In this document: piece by piece, positions 22,900 through 33,044 of the stretch
Layout: every line of letters begins with the position of its first letter
Position numbering within the stretch: position 1 is the first letter of the stretch
Assembly (NCBI GenBank): GCA_958295665.1
Contig: OY282560.1
Span: 209,172,420 to 209,236,419, forward strand
Direction of reading: 5' to 3'
DNA: 64,000 nucleotides
Source: Tipula vernalis
Lineage: Eukaryota; Arthropoda; Insecta; Diptera; Tipulidae
Position numbers and translations under genes: made by a program
The notes under the pieces: model-generated
Databases searched by the model: none
Told to the model about the DNA's origin: nothing
Seen by the model: only the letters and a program-made list of their open reading frames with translations

Positions 22900-23700
22900 A
22901 AAGAAAGAAAGGCTCTGGAAGGCCCAGAAAGACAACGGCAGTGGAAGATCATTTTCTAATATTACAATGTCGTCGGAACCGTTTTAAAACTTCATCGGAC
23001 ATAAGAGGGGATCTTGAGCAAGGAATGTGAAAACAAATTTCAGCCAGTTTAGTGAGAAAAAGACTTGTTAAGGTGGTTTGAGGGCACTTAAACTAGTCTA
23101 GAAGCCTGAATTCACATTACGAGTGAAAAAAAAACGTTTGCTATGGGCCCAAAAGCATGTTTCTTGGACTCAAGAGATGTGGAATGATGTGATTTTCTCC
23201 GATGAATCAAAATTCAAGCTACATATTGGAAATGGAAGAATTCTCGTAAGGAGAGACTCTCGAATGTCTTTTTAGACTTCTACCAAAAAATGAAGGAGTT
23301 ATGGTCGGTGGATGCTTTTCTGGAAGTTTAACCGGTCGATTGTGCTTCCTTAGTTCCAAAATTACTGCAGCTGTTTATCTGCAGGTCTTACATAACGAAT
23401 TTTTGCCTTCTGTGTTAAAGCTTTTTGGTGAGACGTGCAGATTTATTTTTCAACAGGACAATACTCCCCGTAAAACAATTTTTGGTGGAATGACCATGAA
23501 AAGTCTGAAAAATGACTATACGACCATAAGAGACGAAATAAGTTAAATGTCGGTCAAATGTTCAGTCATTTGTGCGTCTAGTCCTTGCCAGAAAATGGAC
23601 GAACATCTAAAGACTTTTTTGACGCAGCTTTTTTGTCTTCCATTTGACCACCACATTCGACGAACAAATTATTGCCGAATTAGCTACCTTAAAATCTGAC
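22900..23700 (+). pseudogene. Tc1-like transposase (DDE), degenerate
   Basis: The frames, read on the plus strand, give GRPRKTT (the Tc1 GRPR hook between the two HTH domains, about 22,925), then KKRLLWAQKHVSWTQEMWN and VIFSDESKFKL (second catalytic Asp region, about 23,190-23,215). VMVGGCFSGSLTGRL follows, and then FIFQQDNTP (third motif, about 23,450). The first HTH is poorly preserved and multiple stops and shifts break the frame. The right end is not defined. A different Tc1 C-terminal fragment lies at 29.6 kb. Confidence 0.75.
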
Positions 23701-23712
23701 TGACAAATGTAA

Positions 23713-23953
23713 GTCGAAATTGAGAGTCATAAATGATAACAAAAGGTTGGTATTTTGATAGTCAATTCAGTATTCCAGTAAACAAACGGAATGAACTACC
23801 TTATGTTGGACTGTTTTGGGCCACATTTGAGAGTCGAAATTGAGAGCCAAAAGTGATTTTAAAAGGTTGGTATTTTGGCAGTCATTTCAGTATTCCAATA
23901 AACAGACAGAATGAGCTAGCTTATGTTGGACTATTTCGGGCCACATTTGGGAG
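23713..23953. repeat. Tandem duplication, 120-bp unit, two copies
   Basis: Copy 1 starts at 23,713 and copy 2 at 23,833, both with GTCGAAATTGAGAG and ending in GGGCCACATTTG. They are about 90% identical by eye. No coding function. Confidence 0.8.
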
Positions 23954-24442
23954 GCTTTTTTTGATAAATTATTATACAATGTTTTATTAATTTAAATAAA
24001 TTTTTTATTAGTATAAAAAGTAAATCCAAAAAAAATCAATAACTCAATAACTCAATCAATAAACCAATAACTAAATGTATAAATTCGTAAAAATAATCAA
24101 AAACTAAGAAAAACAATAAGTTATAACTAAATGTATTACAAATCCAAATGTAAATTTAGTATAAATGTATATTCAATTACAAATAAAACATTTCAAAACA
24201 TATTATTAGAAATTCATCTTAAAATTAATGTTACTTATTATTTATTATACTAACTAGTTAATTAATTAATAGCATACTGATTAATTAACTAATTATTTTC
24301 ATTAATTAGTTTATTATGGCTTAGTTTATTGTGTTATTACCACTATAATTATAATGGCAGTTGCATATATGTATACTTATGTTTATGTTCAAAAAAAGTG
24401 GTATGTGCATAGAATTAATAAGTAATGTACATAAACACTTGA
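23954..24442. other. AT-rich low-complexity spacer
   Basis: It consists of AATAACTCAATAAC-like and AATTAATTA-like runs. No gene seen. The left end of the minus-strand two-gene element to the right should lie in here, but no terminal repeat was identified. Confidence 0.5.
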
Positions 24443-26357
24443 TTAAATCTTATTTTCATCAATTGGTTTACTATCACTTGATTTATTGTGTGTATATCGA
24501 TAACGCTCTGCAGTTCGTTTAAGAACGTCAACAAAATTTTTGCGGAAATCGGTTTTGCTAATTTCCGGAAAACCAAGCTCGTTAAATCTATAGTTGATCG
24601 TATTTTCTATCAAAATATTTAAATTGTTCAAGTCCGCAAATGCCTTTTTAATTTTTTCTTAAATAAAGAATTAAATTAGTTTTGTAGTTTGATTTTTTAT
24701 TACATCATAAATGATACATAAATGATGTACCGAAGCTTTCTGAAACTGATTATTTTGCTTCTGTTTTGATAAAATCCGCACAACATAGAAAACTATTTTT
24801 GATAGACTCCATTTGTATACCTTTCTTAATATTGATTGCATTCGTCCATGTAAAATTATTGAGAGTTTCAGTATCAATTAGTTTTTCTAAAATATTTCTT
24901 ATATTTTTATTGATTTTTCGTCCTTCCACCTCGGATTTTAAATAGAGCACCTAATAAAAATAGTAAATAAAAATTATTATGTGTGTTTGTAGGTGTATAC
25001 TTATAATAGATAATACCCTAAGCTGGTCCAAAAATCAATAACACCGATTTTGAAAGATATAATGACATACCTTCAATACAAACATAAAAATCAAAATTGA
25101 ACAATAATTGAAGTATAATATGTACTCCAAATGAATAAGAAATAAAACCTTTATAAACGATCTTCTTTTATACACATTACTTGAAAAATTTGTGAGTTAT
25201 ATGATATTAAAAATCAGTTAGGTTTTTTGGACCACCTATTTATTATTAATAAGTATTTGACGTATTGGTGTAGATGGGAAAACCTACCATTTGATTGCTG
25301 TATGACATGTCGATTAATTTTAAATTAAACGCCTCGACATCTGCAACGCTAGAAAACGGCAGTGAAGGCAAATTAAACGAGGGATCCTTTTCAATACTGT
25401 TATTGGCATTTTTTCGCACAAAGGATATGAGTTCCGGTAATAAATTAACAATGGGCTTAATCGTGTTCTCCATTGATATTAGTTTACTATTCAGGTTTGA
25501 CTCCATCGCCACCAATTGGTCTTTCAAATCTTTAATTTCCTTAAACAATTCTGTGACATACATTTCCGAGTTGGTGGGATTAGTTTGATTGTCGTTGTCC
25601 GGTGAATTTGACTCTGCCACAGTTGGTTCTACTATTTGTCCTACCGTTGCATTGCATCTTTGAACTTCGCCTAACAAAATAAAAATAAATAATTTAAAAA
25701 TTGTTTTGCTTAAGAATAAGATAAGTAATTTATTTACAAAGTATTGCTTTGAATTAATTTGTATTGCTTTTCCTCTTTCAACCAGAATGATAAAAGCTTA
25801 ATAAATAATTACCTAAATTTTCATTGTTATTTTCATTGAAGGTTAGAAACTGGGTCGATTCAAATGCCACCTCTCTTTCATACAAAATTGCCTCGTTTTC
25901 ACGTTGAATTTGATCATCTTCATATAAAAAAGTAGTTATGTTGTTAGATTGTGGAACTTCATCATATTGATTATTTAAATCAATAATTTTAAATTGCTTC
26001 TTTTGGGTGCAGGCCATTTCTGAATCCGAGTTTGAAAATATTTCAAACATCCTTTCACGTTTTTTTGCTTCACTGAGAGTTTCTGAATATATTGGTCAAC
26101 AAAATTTACTAAAATGTTAAGTGTTAATAAAATGTTAACTCACGTATATTATTTTGTAATAGTTTAAATGGGTATTTTTGCCAAGTGTCTTTTGGGGCTG
26201 CATTTGTTTCCAAAAGTCTTTTAATATTTTTGTTGTCTGGCCAGAAGACATTTGTTCCTTTTATCCAGTTTTTACAAACGATAGAAACCTCTTTTTCATT
26301 ATTCCTATATCGGTAGTTTCGACAATCGCATACATTTGATCTTAATATGTAAATGAT
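24443..26357 (-). CDS. DUF4806-type accessory gene of the CMC-like element, about five exons
   Basis: Exons on the minus strand: 26,357-26,144, 26,082-25,813, 25,670-25,288, 24,950 to about 24,764, and 24,657-24,443. The first three junctions have canonical GT/AG sites and keep phase exactly. Exon A encodes a Cys/Trp domain (CDCRNYRYRNNEKEVSIVC, KNWIKGTNVFWPDNKNIKR, DTWQKYPFKLLQ) like the N-terminal domain of DUF4806 proteins. Exon C ends in LPSLPFSSVADVEAFNLKL and exon D starts with NIRNILEKLIDTETLNNFTW, the two halves of DUF4806. Exon E is LNNLNILIENTINYRF and GFPEISKTDFRKNFVDVLKR. The D/E junction is not resolved: exon D runs into a stop and no clear donor was found. There may be an upstream first exon. 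Genes of this kind accompany transposases in insects and cnidarians. Function unknown, DNA binding is a guess. Confidence 0.65.
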
Positions 26358-26488
26358 CTATAATATAAAAACAACAGTACAAAATTAATTTTATGTAAAA
26401 CTAACAATATGTGCTACACTCGAAGGAATCAACAAATTTGAACATAATTTACCTTAGGGACTAATTAGTTTTTATATATCTTAGAGAT

Positions 26489-28506
26489 TCATGCATGAAG
26501 CAAAGGAAAATATGCCCTAACATTTTCACCTTCAACCTCCATCGCAAATAATTTTTTTAGTGGTTCTTCAACCTTCCAATATTTTTGCTCATCTAACAAT
26601 AAGTTAGACTCAAATATGTCTAATTTCTCCGATGAAATATAGGGAGACTAAATAAACTTCTTTTTCCAATGGCTTCTGAACCGAAAATATATAAACTACT
26701 TTCCACTTTAGTGGCATGAATAAACTGTATAATGTTTTTCTGTGGAGTTAAAATCCAACAGTCCCGCTTACTATTATTTATTCTATAATCCTTAAAAATG
26801 ATTTCTTTGTAGATGGTTATTGTACTACCACTAGTTTTTATATTCGTTTTGCGTTTCAATATGGGAAACTCAATATCATTATCTACTTTTACTTCTGGAA
26901 TGTCATTTAATTCCATCAAACGATTATAAATCTGAGACAGTGGTTGGCTATTCTTGCGTAATAAGGATTTAATTTGGAACATGAAACTTTCGAACGGAAA
27001 GGAGCTAAACAAGTTGATGTTTCCAATTTTATTAACATCTTCTGGTAAATGTGATAGTGCATGTATATTAAATACCAAATGATGCGATGCAGACAAAACT
27101 TTTATTCCAGTAATAAATTCATTTAACATTGTTTGGCTTAAGTTAATCAAAGGCTTTGGTAAATTATTAGTGGAGAGTAACCGAATTGCCACATGTAACA
27201 ATAAAAAGTGATTGTACTTAACATTTGATAATACACCACGCAAAACAAATGGTGAAGCATATAGTAAAAAGCATCTATATTCAGTACCTTTAAAATATGA
27301 TAATTGCGACAGGGGCCTCATTTTACGTTGAAATTCACTTGGTTGTGTGATGGCAATTGATTTTAAACGGTTTGAAATTTTTTCTATTTGATATGAAGAT
27401 AAAAGAGATTCAGATGTGCCAACCATCCACATACGTAAAAATTTTCATTACTCCTAAACATACGACGTGTAGATAATCATAAGGAAATTGATCTACCATA
27501 TTTATGGGGAGTTCTTCTAAAATGGAAGTAGTGTTATGGTGGGTTTCGTCCGATTTACTTCGGAAAGATTCGTTCGTCCTTCTGGTTGCTCCGTTTTCAG
27601 GAAACGTCATTCGATTTTTAATATGCTCGCCCTCTTGTGGGCATCTATTGCATCCAAAATATGCTGTGTGAGATTTAATTCCCAAAACACTAGATCTGGC
27701 TGGTGTGTCGCAAATAAAATTACCAATTGTTATGTTGATTGCATTACTGTTATAACTGAAATTAGAGCACAAATCTGTTAATTCGTTAGCAAATGGTCGT
27801 AGAAATTCATTAAACTCTTTAGGCTTGTTAAACCCGTGATATAGATGCCTATAACGAAAATACTTTTACTTATGGATGATTTTCCCAATATAGTCCAAAA
27901 ACAACTATTTGAGCTCTTACTAATCGTCAAACCATCTATATTAAAATCGATTAAGATTTCTTTTGGCAGATGTTCAATATTTGCTAAAATTTTCTCTAGT
28001 GCTAATTGAATTCCCACGTGAACATATCTTCCTGGGTTTACATCTACAATTGTTTTGTCATTAGGTGTATTTAACACCGTACGGCTATCTACTGGTAATC
28101 GGGGATATCCATGCGATTTAAAAAATTTTAACATTTCATTAAGAGCTGTCATTTTGATGTTATTGTGTAAGGCCCACGACCTTAGAAACATTAATAACTC
28201 TGTAGTATTTACTTTTTTCGACGAAGTTTCTGAGTCATCAATATAAATTGTGGTATCATCATTTAGATTATATCGATCATTATAATCATTATCGTAGTCC
28301 AATAAATATTCTGCATCATCCTCGCTTTCGAAAATAGTTTCTTGGTTTATTTCATATTTAGGGACTTCACAAATATTTGTTTCGGATATATTTTTTTGTT
28401 GCGGAAGTATTTCAAGGAAATTTCCAACACGACTTTTCCCTCTAATTATGCGACGCTTAAAGGAATTACGCTTAAGCTCGAGTATGAATTTTTTATATCC
28501 AGGCAT
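26489..28506 (-). pseudogene. CMC/EnSpm-like DDE transposase with three frameshifts
   Basis: The first frame (28,506-27,778) runs from MPGYKKFILELKRNSFKR through FLRSWALHNNIKMTALNEML and GRYVHVGIQLAL to the first catalytic block IDFNIDGLTISKSS. A frame change near 27,820 leads to 27,772-27,410, with DTPARSSVLGIKSHTAYFGC, CPQEGEHIKNR and the second block FPYDYLHVVCLGVMK. A shift in an A/T run near 27,435 leads to 27,432-26,620, with NVHALSHLP-type HALSHL and the FPFESFMFQIKS block that would hold the acidic third residue. A third shift near 26,640 extends it to a stop at 26,489 (AYFPLLHA). Overall length would be about 670 residues. It lies directly upstream of the DUF4806 gene on the same strand, 130 bp apart, so the two form one element. 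The superfamily is inferred from the D(GL)...D.LH...LG...FE pattern. Confidence 0.7.
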
Positions 28507-29239
28507 CCTAATGGAGGAAATAAATGCAAAGAAAAAATTAGGGCACGGAATAACTGGACGTTTTAATTAAAACACGATAATATGTACAATCAGTTTAATA
28601 ATTATTGGAAAATACTTCAAAAATTATTAAACATTGAATTACAAGTATCGTAATACCGGGTCCTAAGCACAAGAGTGAAATCGTCAACAACAAAACTAAC
28701 AGCCAATTGCTTATGTTTCGTCCGTGTATGTGTTAAAATTTTATTAAATGAATTTATTGAAGTTAATTAAGACATCGCGAAACACAAAAATATTTTTTCA
28801 CTATAAACAGAAACCATTTAAACGTTAACATTAACAATTTAAAATTAAAACACCAAATAATTAAACTGTACACATATGTAAGTCGCGGCCATATTGTAAC
28901 TTTGTTGTTTTTGTACCGCACCAAGAGAAAATTATTTTGCGTTTAGTGTTTCACTTAATTCCACTGACTGCCGATAAAAATAAAATTTAAACTTACTCAC
29001 CTTTATTATGACACTAAATTTCTAATTATTAAATATTTAACTTTTTAACTTTTATATTTAACTTTTTTTTTTACAATAATTTATTTCTTATGAAATTGTC
29101 AAATTGATGTTTCTTCAAAGGCGTATACATGTGAACTGCACCGAATACGTTTATTTAAATGAAATAATAAAATTAAAACGTGGTCTTGAACAATTCTAAG
29201 TCGAAAATGACCGTAATTAGTACGTCGTATCCCGAATTA
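28507..29239. other. 5' leader of the transposon, no gene
   Basis: An AT-rich leader upstream of the transposase start. A donor-like GGTGAGTAAG on the minus strand near 28,998 may end a first, untranslated exon. Nothing else is recognised. Confidence 0.35.
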
Positions 29240-29458
29240 CGGACAAATTCGTCTCTTTCGAGTAATAGCTGTCCTTATTCGTCTCTATTTGGTATTTAAC
29301 ATTTCAATTGACAGTCTGTTTCGTCTTTTTATTTTATTTTGTGATCCAATTTTAAGTCAATTCCGTCTCTTTTAAGTTTACTTGGATTTTTTTAAATTAA
29401 GCGTTAGACATTTCCGTCTCTAACAGATTTTCTCGTCTCTTTTAGAGACGGAAATGTC
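29240..29458. repeat. Subterminal CGTCTC motif cluster and 17-bp hairpin
   Basis: The hexamer CGTCTC, or the shortened CGTCTT, appears near 29,250, 29,279, 29,319, 29,367, 29,412 and 29,433, mostly preceded by TT or TTC. Positions 29,407-29,423 (GACATTTCCGTCTCTAA) and 29,442-29,458 form a perfect 17-bp inverted repeat. The cluster is at the upstream end of the transposase/DUF4806 element. Clusters of short motifs near the termini are binding sites for the transposase or its partner in CACTA elements; that role here is an inference. The matching cluster on the other side was not found. Confidence 0.5.
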
Positions 29459-29576
29459 GCGATGGACGAAAACTGTTTTACCAAACCGCCAAATTTGTGA
29501 GTTAATAATTTTGAATTGTAGATAGAAAAATTGGCTTACATATAAACATAAATAATTTGTTAAAAACTTACTTCGG

Positions 29577-29792
29577 CCTCCTATAACCCCGTTAAATCCT
29601 ATAGAAAATATTTGGTCTATAATGAAGCTAGAAGTAGCAAGAAAGCGCCCAGAATCAACTCGAGCTTTAGAAAGTTTGTTGATGAGGATTTGGGAATCCA
29701 TACCTTCTATTACTTTGAAAAATTTATCAAATTCAATGAATCAGAGGTGTATCGCTGTAATAAAAGCAAATGGCGGTCCAATAAAATATTAA
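29577..29792 (+). pseudogene. Tc1-like transposase, C-terminal fragment
   Basis: The frame reads LNPIENIWSIMKLEVARKR, then LMRIWESIPSITLKNLSNSM and RCIAVIKANGGPIKY, followed by a stop. This is the last part of a Tc1-type transposase with the acidic third catalytic residue (the E of NPIEN). The N-terminal two-thirds are missing; it directly follows the CGTCTC cluster. It differs from the family at 22.9 kb in what remains. Confidence 0.75.
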
Positions 29793-29933
29793 TCAAAAAT
29801 AAAAATTACAAAATAAGTGTTTCATTTATTCCATTACTTTAACTCCAATCAACGTATTTTGAATATTTTGGCATTTTTCGGGGTTTCCCCCTAAATTGCA
29901 GGTACATTTTTTTTTTCAAAATATTAGGTCATA
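29793..29933. other. Spacer between Tc1 fragment and the complete element
   Basis: AT-rich sequence ending in the TA dinucleotide (29,932-29,933) that flanks the left end of the next element. Confidence 0.4.
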
Positions 29934-30549
29934 CACTGAGAGAAATTATATCACTTAGAGCTATATTTTCAATGATTTTTATGTATAAATTATAACTCAT
30001 TTAGGGATAACAATATTTTATAACTCTAAAAACGAAAAAAATATCTAGGCCTTTAGTATCTCTTTGACACACACACATATCAAACTAAGTACAGCTTATA
30101 TTTATTATGGGTACAAAAAATACCAATTTTGTAATTAATTATATCGACATTGCCAATGGCTAAATTGTGTATTTCACAGTTTCAAAACTAGAAAAGATTT
30201 ATATATATTAAGTAGAGATATATATTAGTCTTGATCTGAAATTAATTTTATCCACTTCATTATAATCTTTACATAGATTAGTTCTTTGAATAACTTATTT
30301 GTATTTAAAATTATCATTCACAAATATAAAATTCAACCGCGTTTATCATAAAATATATCTCAAGTAGAAATACTCATAATTCTTCTTGCTATATGTTATA
30401 GTTCGTTGGAACAGTAAAATAACCATTTTTAATATTGATTCAATTCATTTTATTATTATAAATATAAGTTCAATTTAATAAAAAATTACATATATGTAAA
30501 TAAAAACAAGGTCGAATTTAAAATAAAATTAAATTCTAAGTATTTATAA

Positions 30550-32979
30550 TTATTCTATAACATATAAAATAGAATTTGATTTTACTAAATTCTTTATTTG
30601 GTTGTCAAGTAAATTTTCGACATTTAAAATTTCGAAATTATTTGTAGCTTCAACAACAGTTGCACAGAAATGATCACTATAATATAAAGTATCTAAGACT
30701 AGACATACAAAGAAATTTAAAATACTGTGCGAAAAAATTGACTTTATTTGACCATATATTGGTGAGCTATCGGTGTCAATTCTTAGTATAACGATCATAT
30801 CCCTTCTATAAATTACATTTTTGTATTGAATAAAATTTACTGCTCTAATTTGATTCAAGCATTGAGTATTTTTTAATAAAACTTTCATTTCACTGGTCAA
30901 CTTCTCAGGAATGTATCCCTCAACCGATTTCCCTAAAATTGTCGGTAAACTGAGACATTTGTTACTGAATTTTCGTTTACTTAGCTGCAATAGGTTTCTT
31001 TTCAAAATTGTTGAGCAAATATTTCTTCGAGATCTGGTATTAGAAGCTATTTTTTTTAAAACTTGATGATTTGATTCAAATCTCATTGACCACATATGAA
31101 CAAGTGGACCAAATGTTTGCATTATCCTGGGGTAATGCGTTATAAAGTGATGCTTCGGTATTAATGTACAACCAAAATGTTTAATATAAACACTATGATG
31201 TTTATGAATCAAATTTTCTAATATTTGAATAGTATATTCATCGATTTGCGAACACACAACAATGCTCCCTAGTTTATGTAATAAAATAAACAAATGCCAC
31301 AATTCTTCGGATTCTGGAATAACGTCTCCAATCATTACTCCCAAATTTTTTAATAAACATATCATTTCCGAAGCACTACCCTTAATTTTTTTGTGTTTTA
31401 AGGCATCCAAGTTCATTTCTTTTGGTTTGTTAACTCTATTATTAAGCCCATAATTAAAATTATTTATCCTAAAATTAAGACTTTCAATATCTAAATATTT
31501 TTTTATCACAATAAAATTATACAGGATCAAAGCAATTTCTAATTTTACAACGCCTTCAAAAATGTCATGCATGACATCTACACTGACATTTACGACACAA
31601 TGAAAGTTTGCAAGGTCATTAAAAACACATTGCTCTTTGATTCCATACAAATAATGATTGACACTTTGTAGTTGGTCTGTATAATTTTGTACGTTTCGTA
31701 ATTTATTTGGATCTTCTTTGCTCAAAGTTCTCGTTTCCAATTTAGTAGACAGACAAATTCTACAAAATGAATTTGAGCTAAAGCTTTCAGAAAAACCAAG
31801 AATCGAATTCATTCCTAAATTGTCCCCAACAACCATAACAACAGTAACAAATATTTGATAATTTTGGTTATCAACTGATACAGAAAATCCAAATTCTTCC
31901 AACTTCTTTAGTTCTGATATTAAAGGGGCCAGTATTACTTTATTACCATAACATCGCCTATCTATTGAATTAAATAGCATTACTGAAAATATATTTTCTA
32001 ACTTCGATCGGAATTCCGGTGGTAAATTTGCTAAAGAGATGTATATACAACCTAATTTTTGAAATCCAGCAGAACTACCAAGTGGATTATTAGTTTCAAA
32101 ATCATCATAATAAACAATTAATGGAACTAGAACCGATTCAATCGGAAAACTATCTCTTTTTTGCTTGAAAAATGGTGTCTGTATTATATTACTGATAATT
32201 AATCTCGTATTTTCAAGATCTTTTGTATATTTAATGATATATTTCAATATATTTCCTTGTTCTAAAAAATTTTTCAGTATGTGTTCAATTGATACATAAC
32301 TAAGTTTTGCATGGATTGGTTTCAAAATATGATTATTTTGTATACGATGTGCATTTAAATATTCACCGATTTTAATGGATGTCGGTTTCAATAGAATGTG
32401 ATTTTCTTCAAGAAATTTCAGACGCATATAATCACTATTCAATTTCTGTAACGGAAAACTAATTGAATTTAAAACGTTTCTAAGAATAGAAATATTTGTA
32501 ACTGACTCTCCTAATTCCTTAGATCTGTTTAAAATATGTTCATGTAGTTCTAAGGAAACATTTGAAACATAACTGGTTATTTGTTGCGTTACTATTTGTA
32601 TTTGTGCTTTATTCAAATTGCTTGCATACAAATTACTTATTAATCTTAAATTAGACTGTTTAATATTATTTGAAATCGTTTTTTCACATATTGAAAATGG
32701 TGTAATGTTTTTATTGGATAGTGAAATATTTTCATTTGGCTGTTGTTTTGCTATTTCACTACAAACTTTTAATGGAGCTATTGGAGCATTATAATGATTA
32801 ATTTCAATATTTTTAAAATGCTTAACTATATGCTTCCGAAATGAGTCAAACAAATCAAATTGCCTATATGGAATGCAATCATTACATATAAAAACGCACG
32901 AAGATTTGTGCAACGTTTTGATATGACAGATGTATTCTTTATAGGAACTTATAACTAAATTACAATTAAAACAATTCAT
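30550..32979 (-). CDS. CACTA/EnSpm-like transposase, intact, 809 aa
   Basis: A single uninterrupted exon. Two C2H2 fingers stand at the N-terminus: C3, C6, H19, H24 and C32, C35, H50, H54. Candidate catalytic residues: D292/D293 in LIVYYDDFETNNPLGSSAG, D468 in VSVDVMHDIFEGVVK (the D.MH..FEG block), and E635 in HMWSMRFESNHQVLKK. The neighbouring signature blocks KLGCIYISLANLPPEF, RRCYGNKVILAPL, GDNLGMNSILGFSESF and SFCRICL (zinc-binding CxxC) agree with a family of large animal transposases. It would cut and rejoin the element at its CACTGA ends in the nucleus. The start MNCFNCNL was chosen because it begins directly with the first finger. The superfamily rests on motif pattern and on the CACTG termini. 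Alternative: a domesticated copy, but the termini and TA flanks argue for a transposon. Confidence 0.75.
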   Translation of the reverse strand: MNCFNCNLVISSYKEYICHIKTLHKSSCVFICNDCIPYRQFDLFDSFRKHIVKHFKNIEINHYNAPIAPLKVCSEIAKQQPNENISLSNKNITPFSICEKTISNNIKQSNLRLISNLYASNLNKAQIQIVTQQITSYVSNVSLELHEHILNRSKELGESVTNISILRNVLNSISFPLQKLNSDYMRLKFLEENHILLKPTSIKIGEYLNAHRIQNNHILKPIHAKLSYVSIEHILKNFLEQGNILKYIIKYTKDLENTRLIISNIIQTPFFKQKRDSFPIESVLVPLIVYYDDFETNNPLGSSAGFQKLGCIYISLANLPPEFRSKLENIFSVMLFNSIDRRCYGNKVILAPLISELKKLEEFGFSVSVDNQNYQIFVTVVMVVGDNLGMNSILGFSESFSSNSFCRICLSTKLETRTLSKEDPNKLRNVQNYTDQLQSVNHYLYGIKEQCVFNDLANFHCVVNVSVDVMHDIFEGVVKLEIALILYNFIVIKKYLDIESLNFRINNFNYGLNNRVNKPKEMNLDALKHKKIKGSASEMICLLKNLGVMIGDVIPESEELWHLFILLHKLGSIVVCSQIDEYTIQILENLIHKHHSVYIKHFGCTLIPKHHFITHYPRIMQTFGPLVHMWSMRFESNHQVLKKIASNTRSRRNICSTILKRNLLQLSKRKFSNKCLSLPTILGKSVEGYIPEKLTSEMKVLLKNTQCLNQIRAVNFIQYKNVIYRRDMIVILRIDTDSSPIYGQIKSIFSHSILNFFVCLVLDTLYYSDHFCATVVEATNNFEILNVENLLDNQIKNLVKSNSILYVIE

Positions 32980-33044
32980 TATAAAAAAATTTAAAAAATA
33001 AAGTTATTTGAAGTACACGTAAACGTAACCGGCTTTTAAAAATT

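Noticed and set aside
24240..24360. AATTAATTA repeats and CACTATAATTATAATGG as left end of the transposase/DUF4806 element
   Set aside because: CACTA-like by eye only; no matching inverted end at the right side around 29.4 kb.
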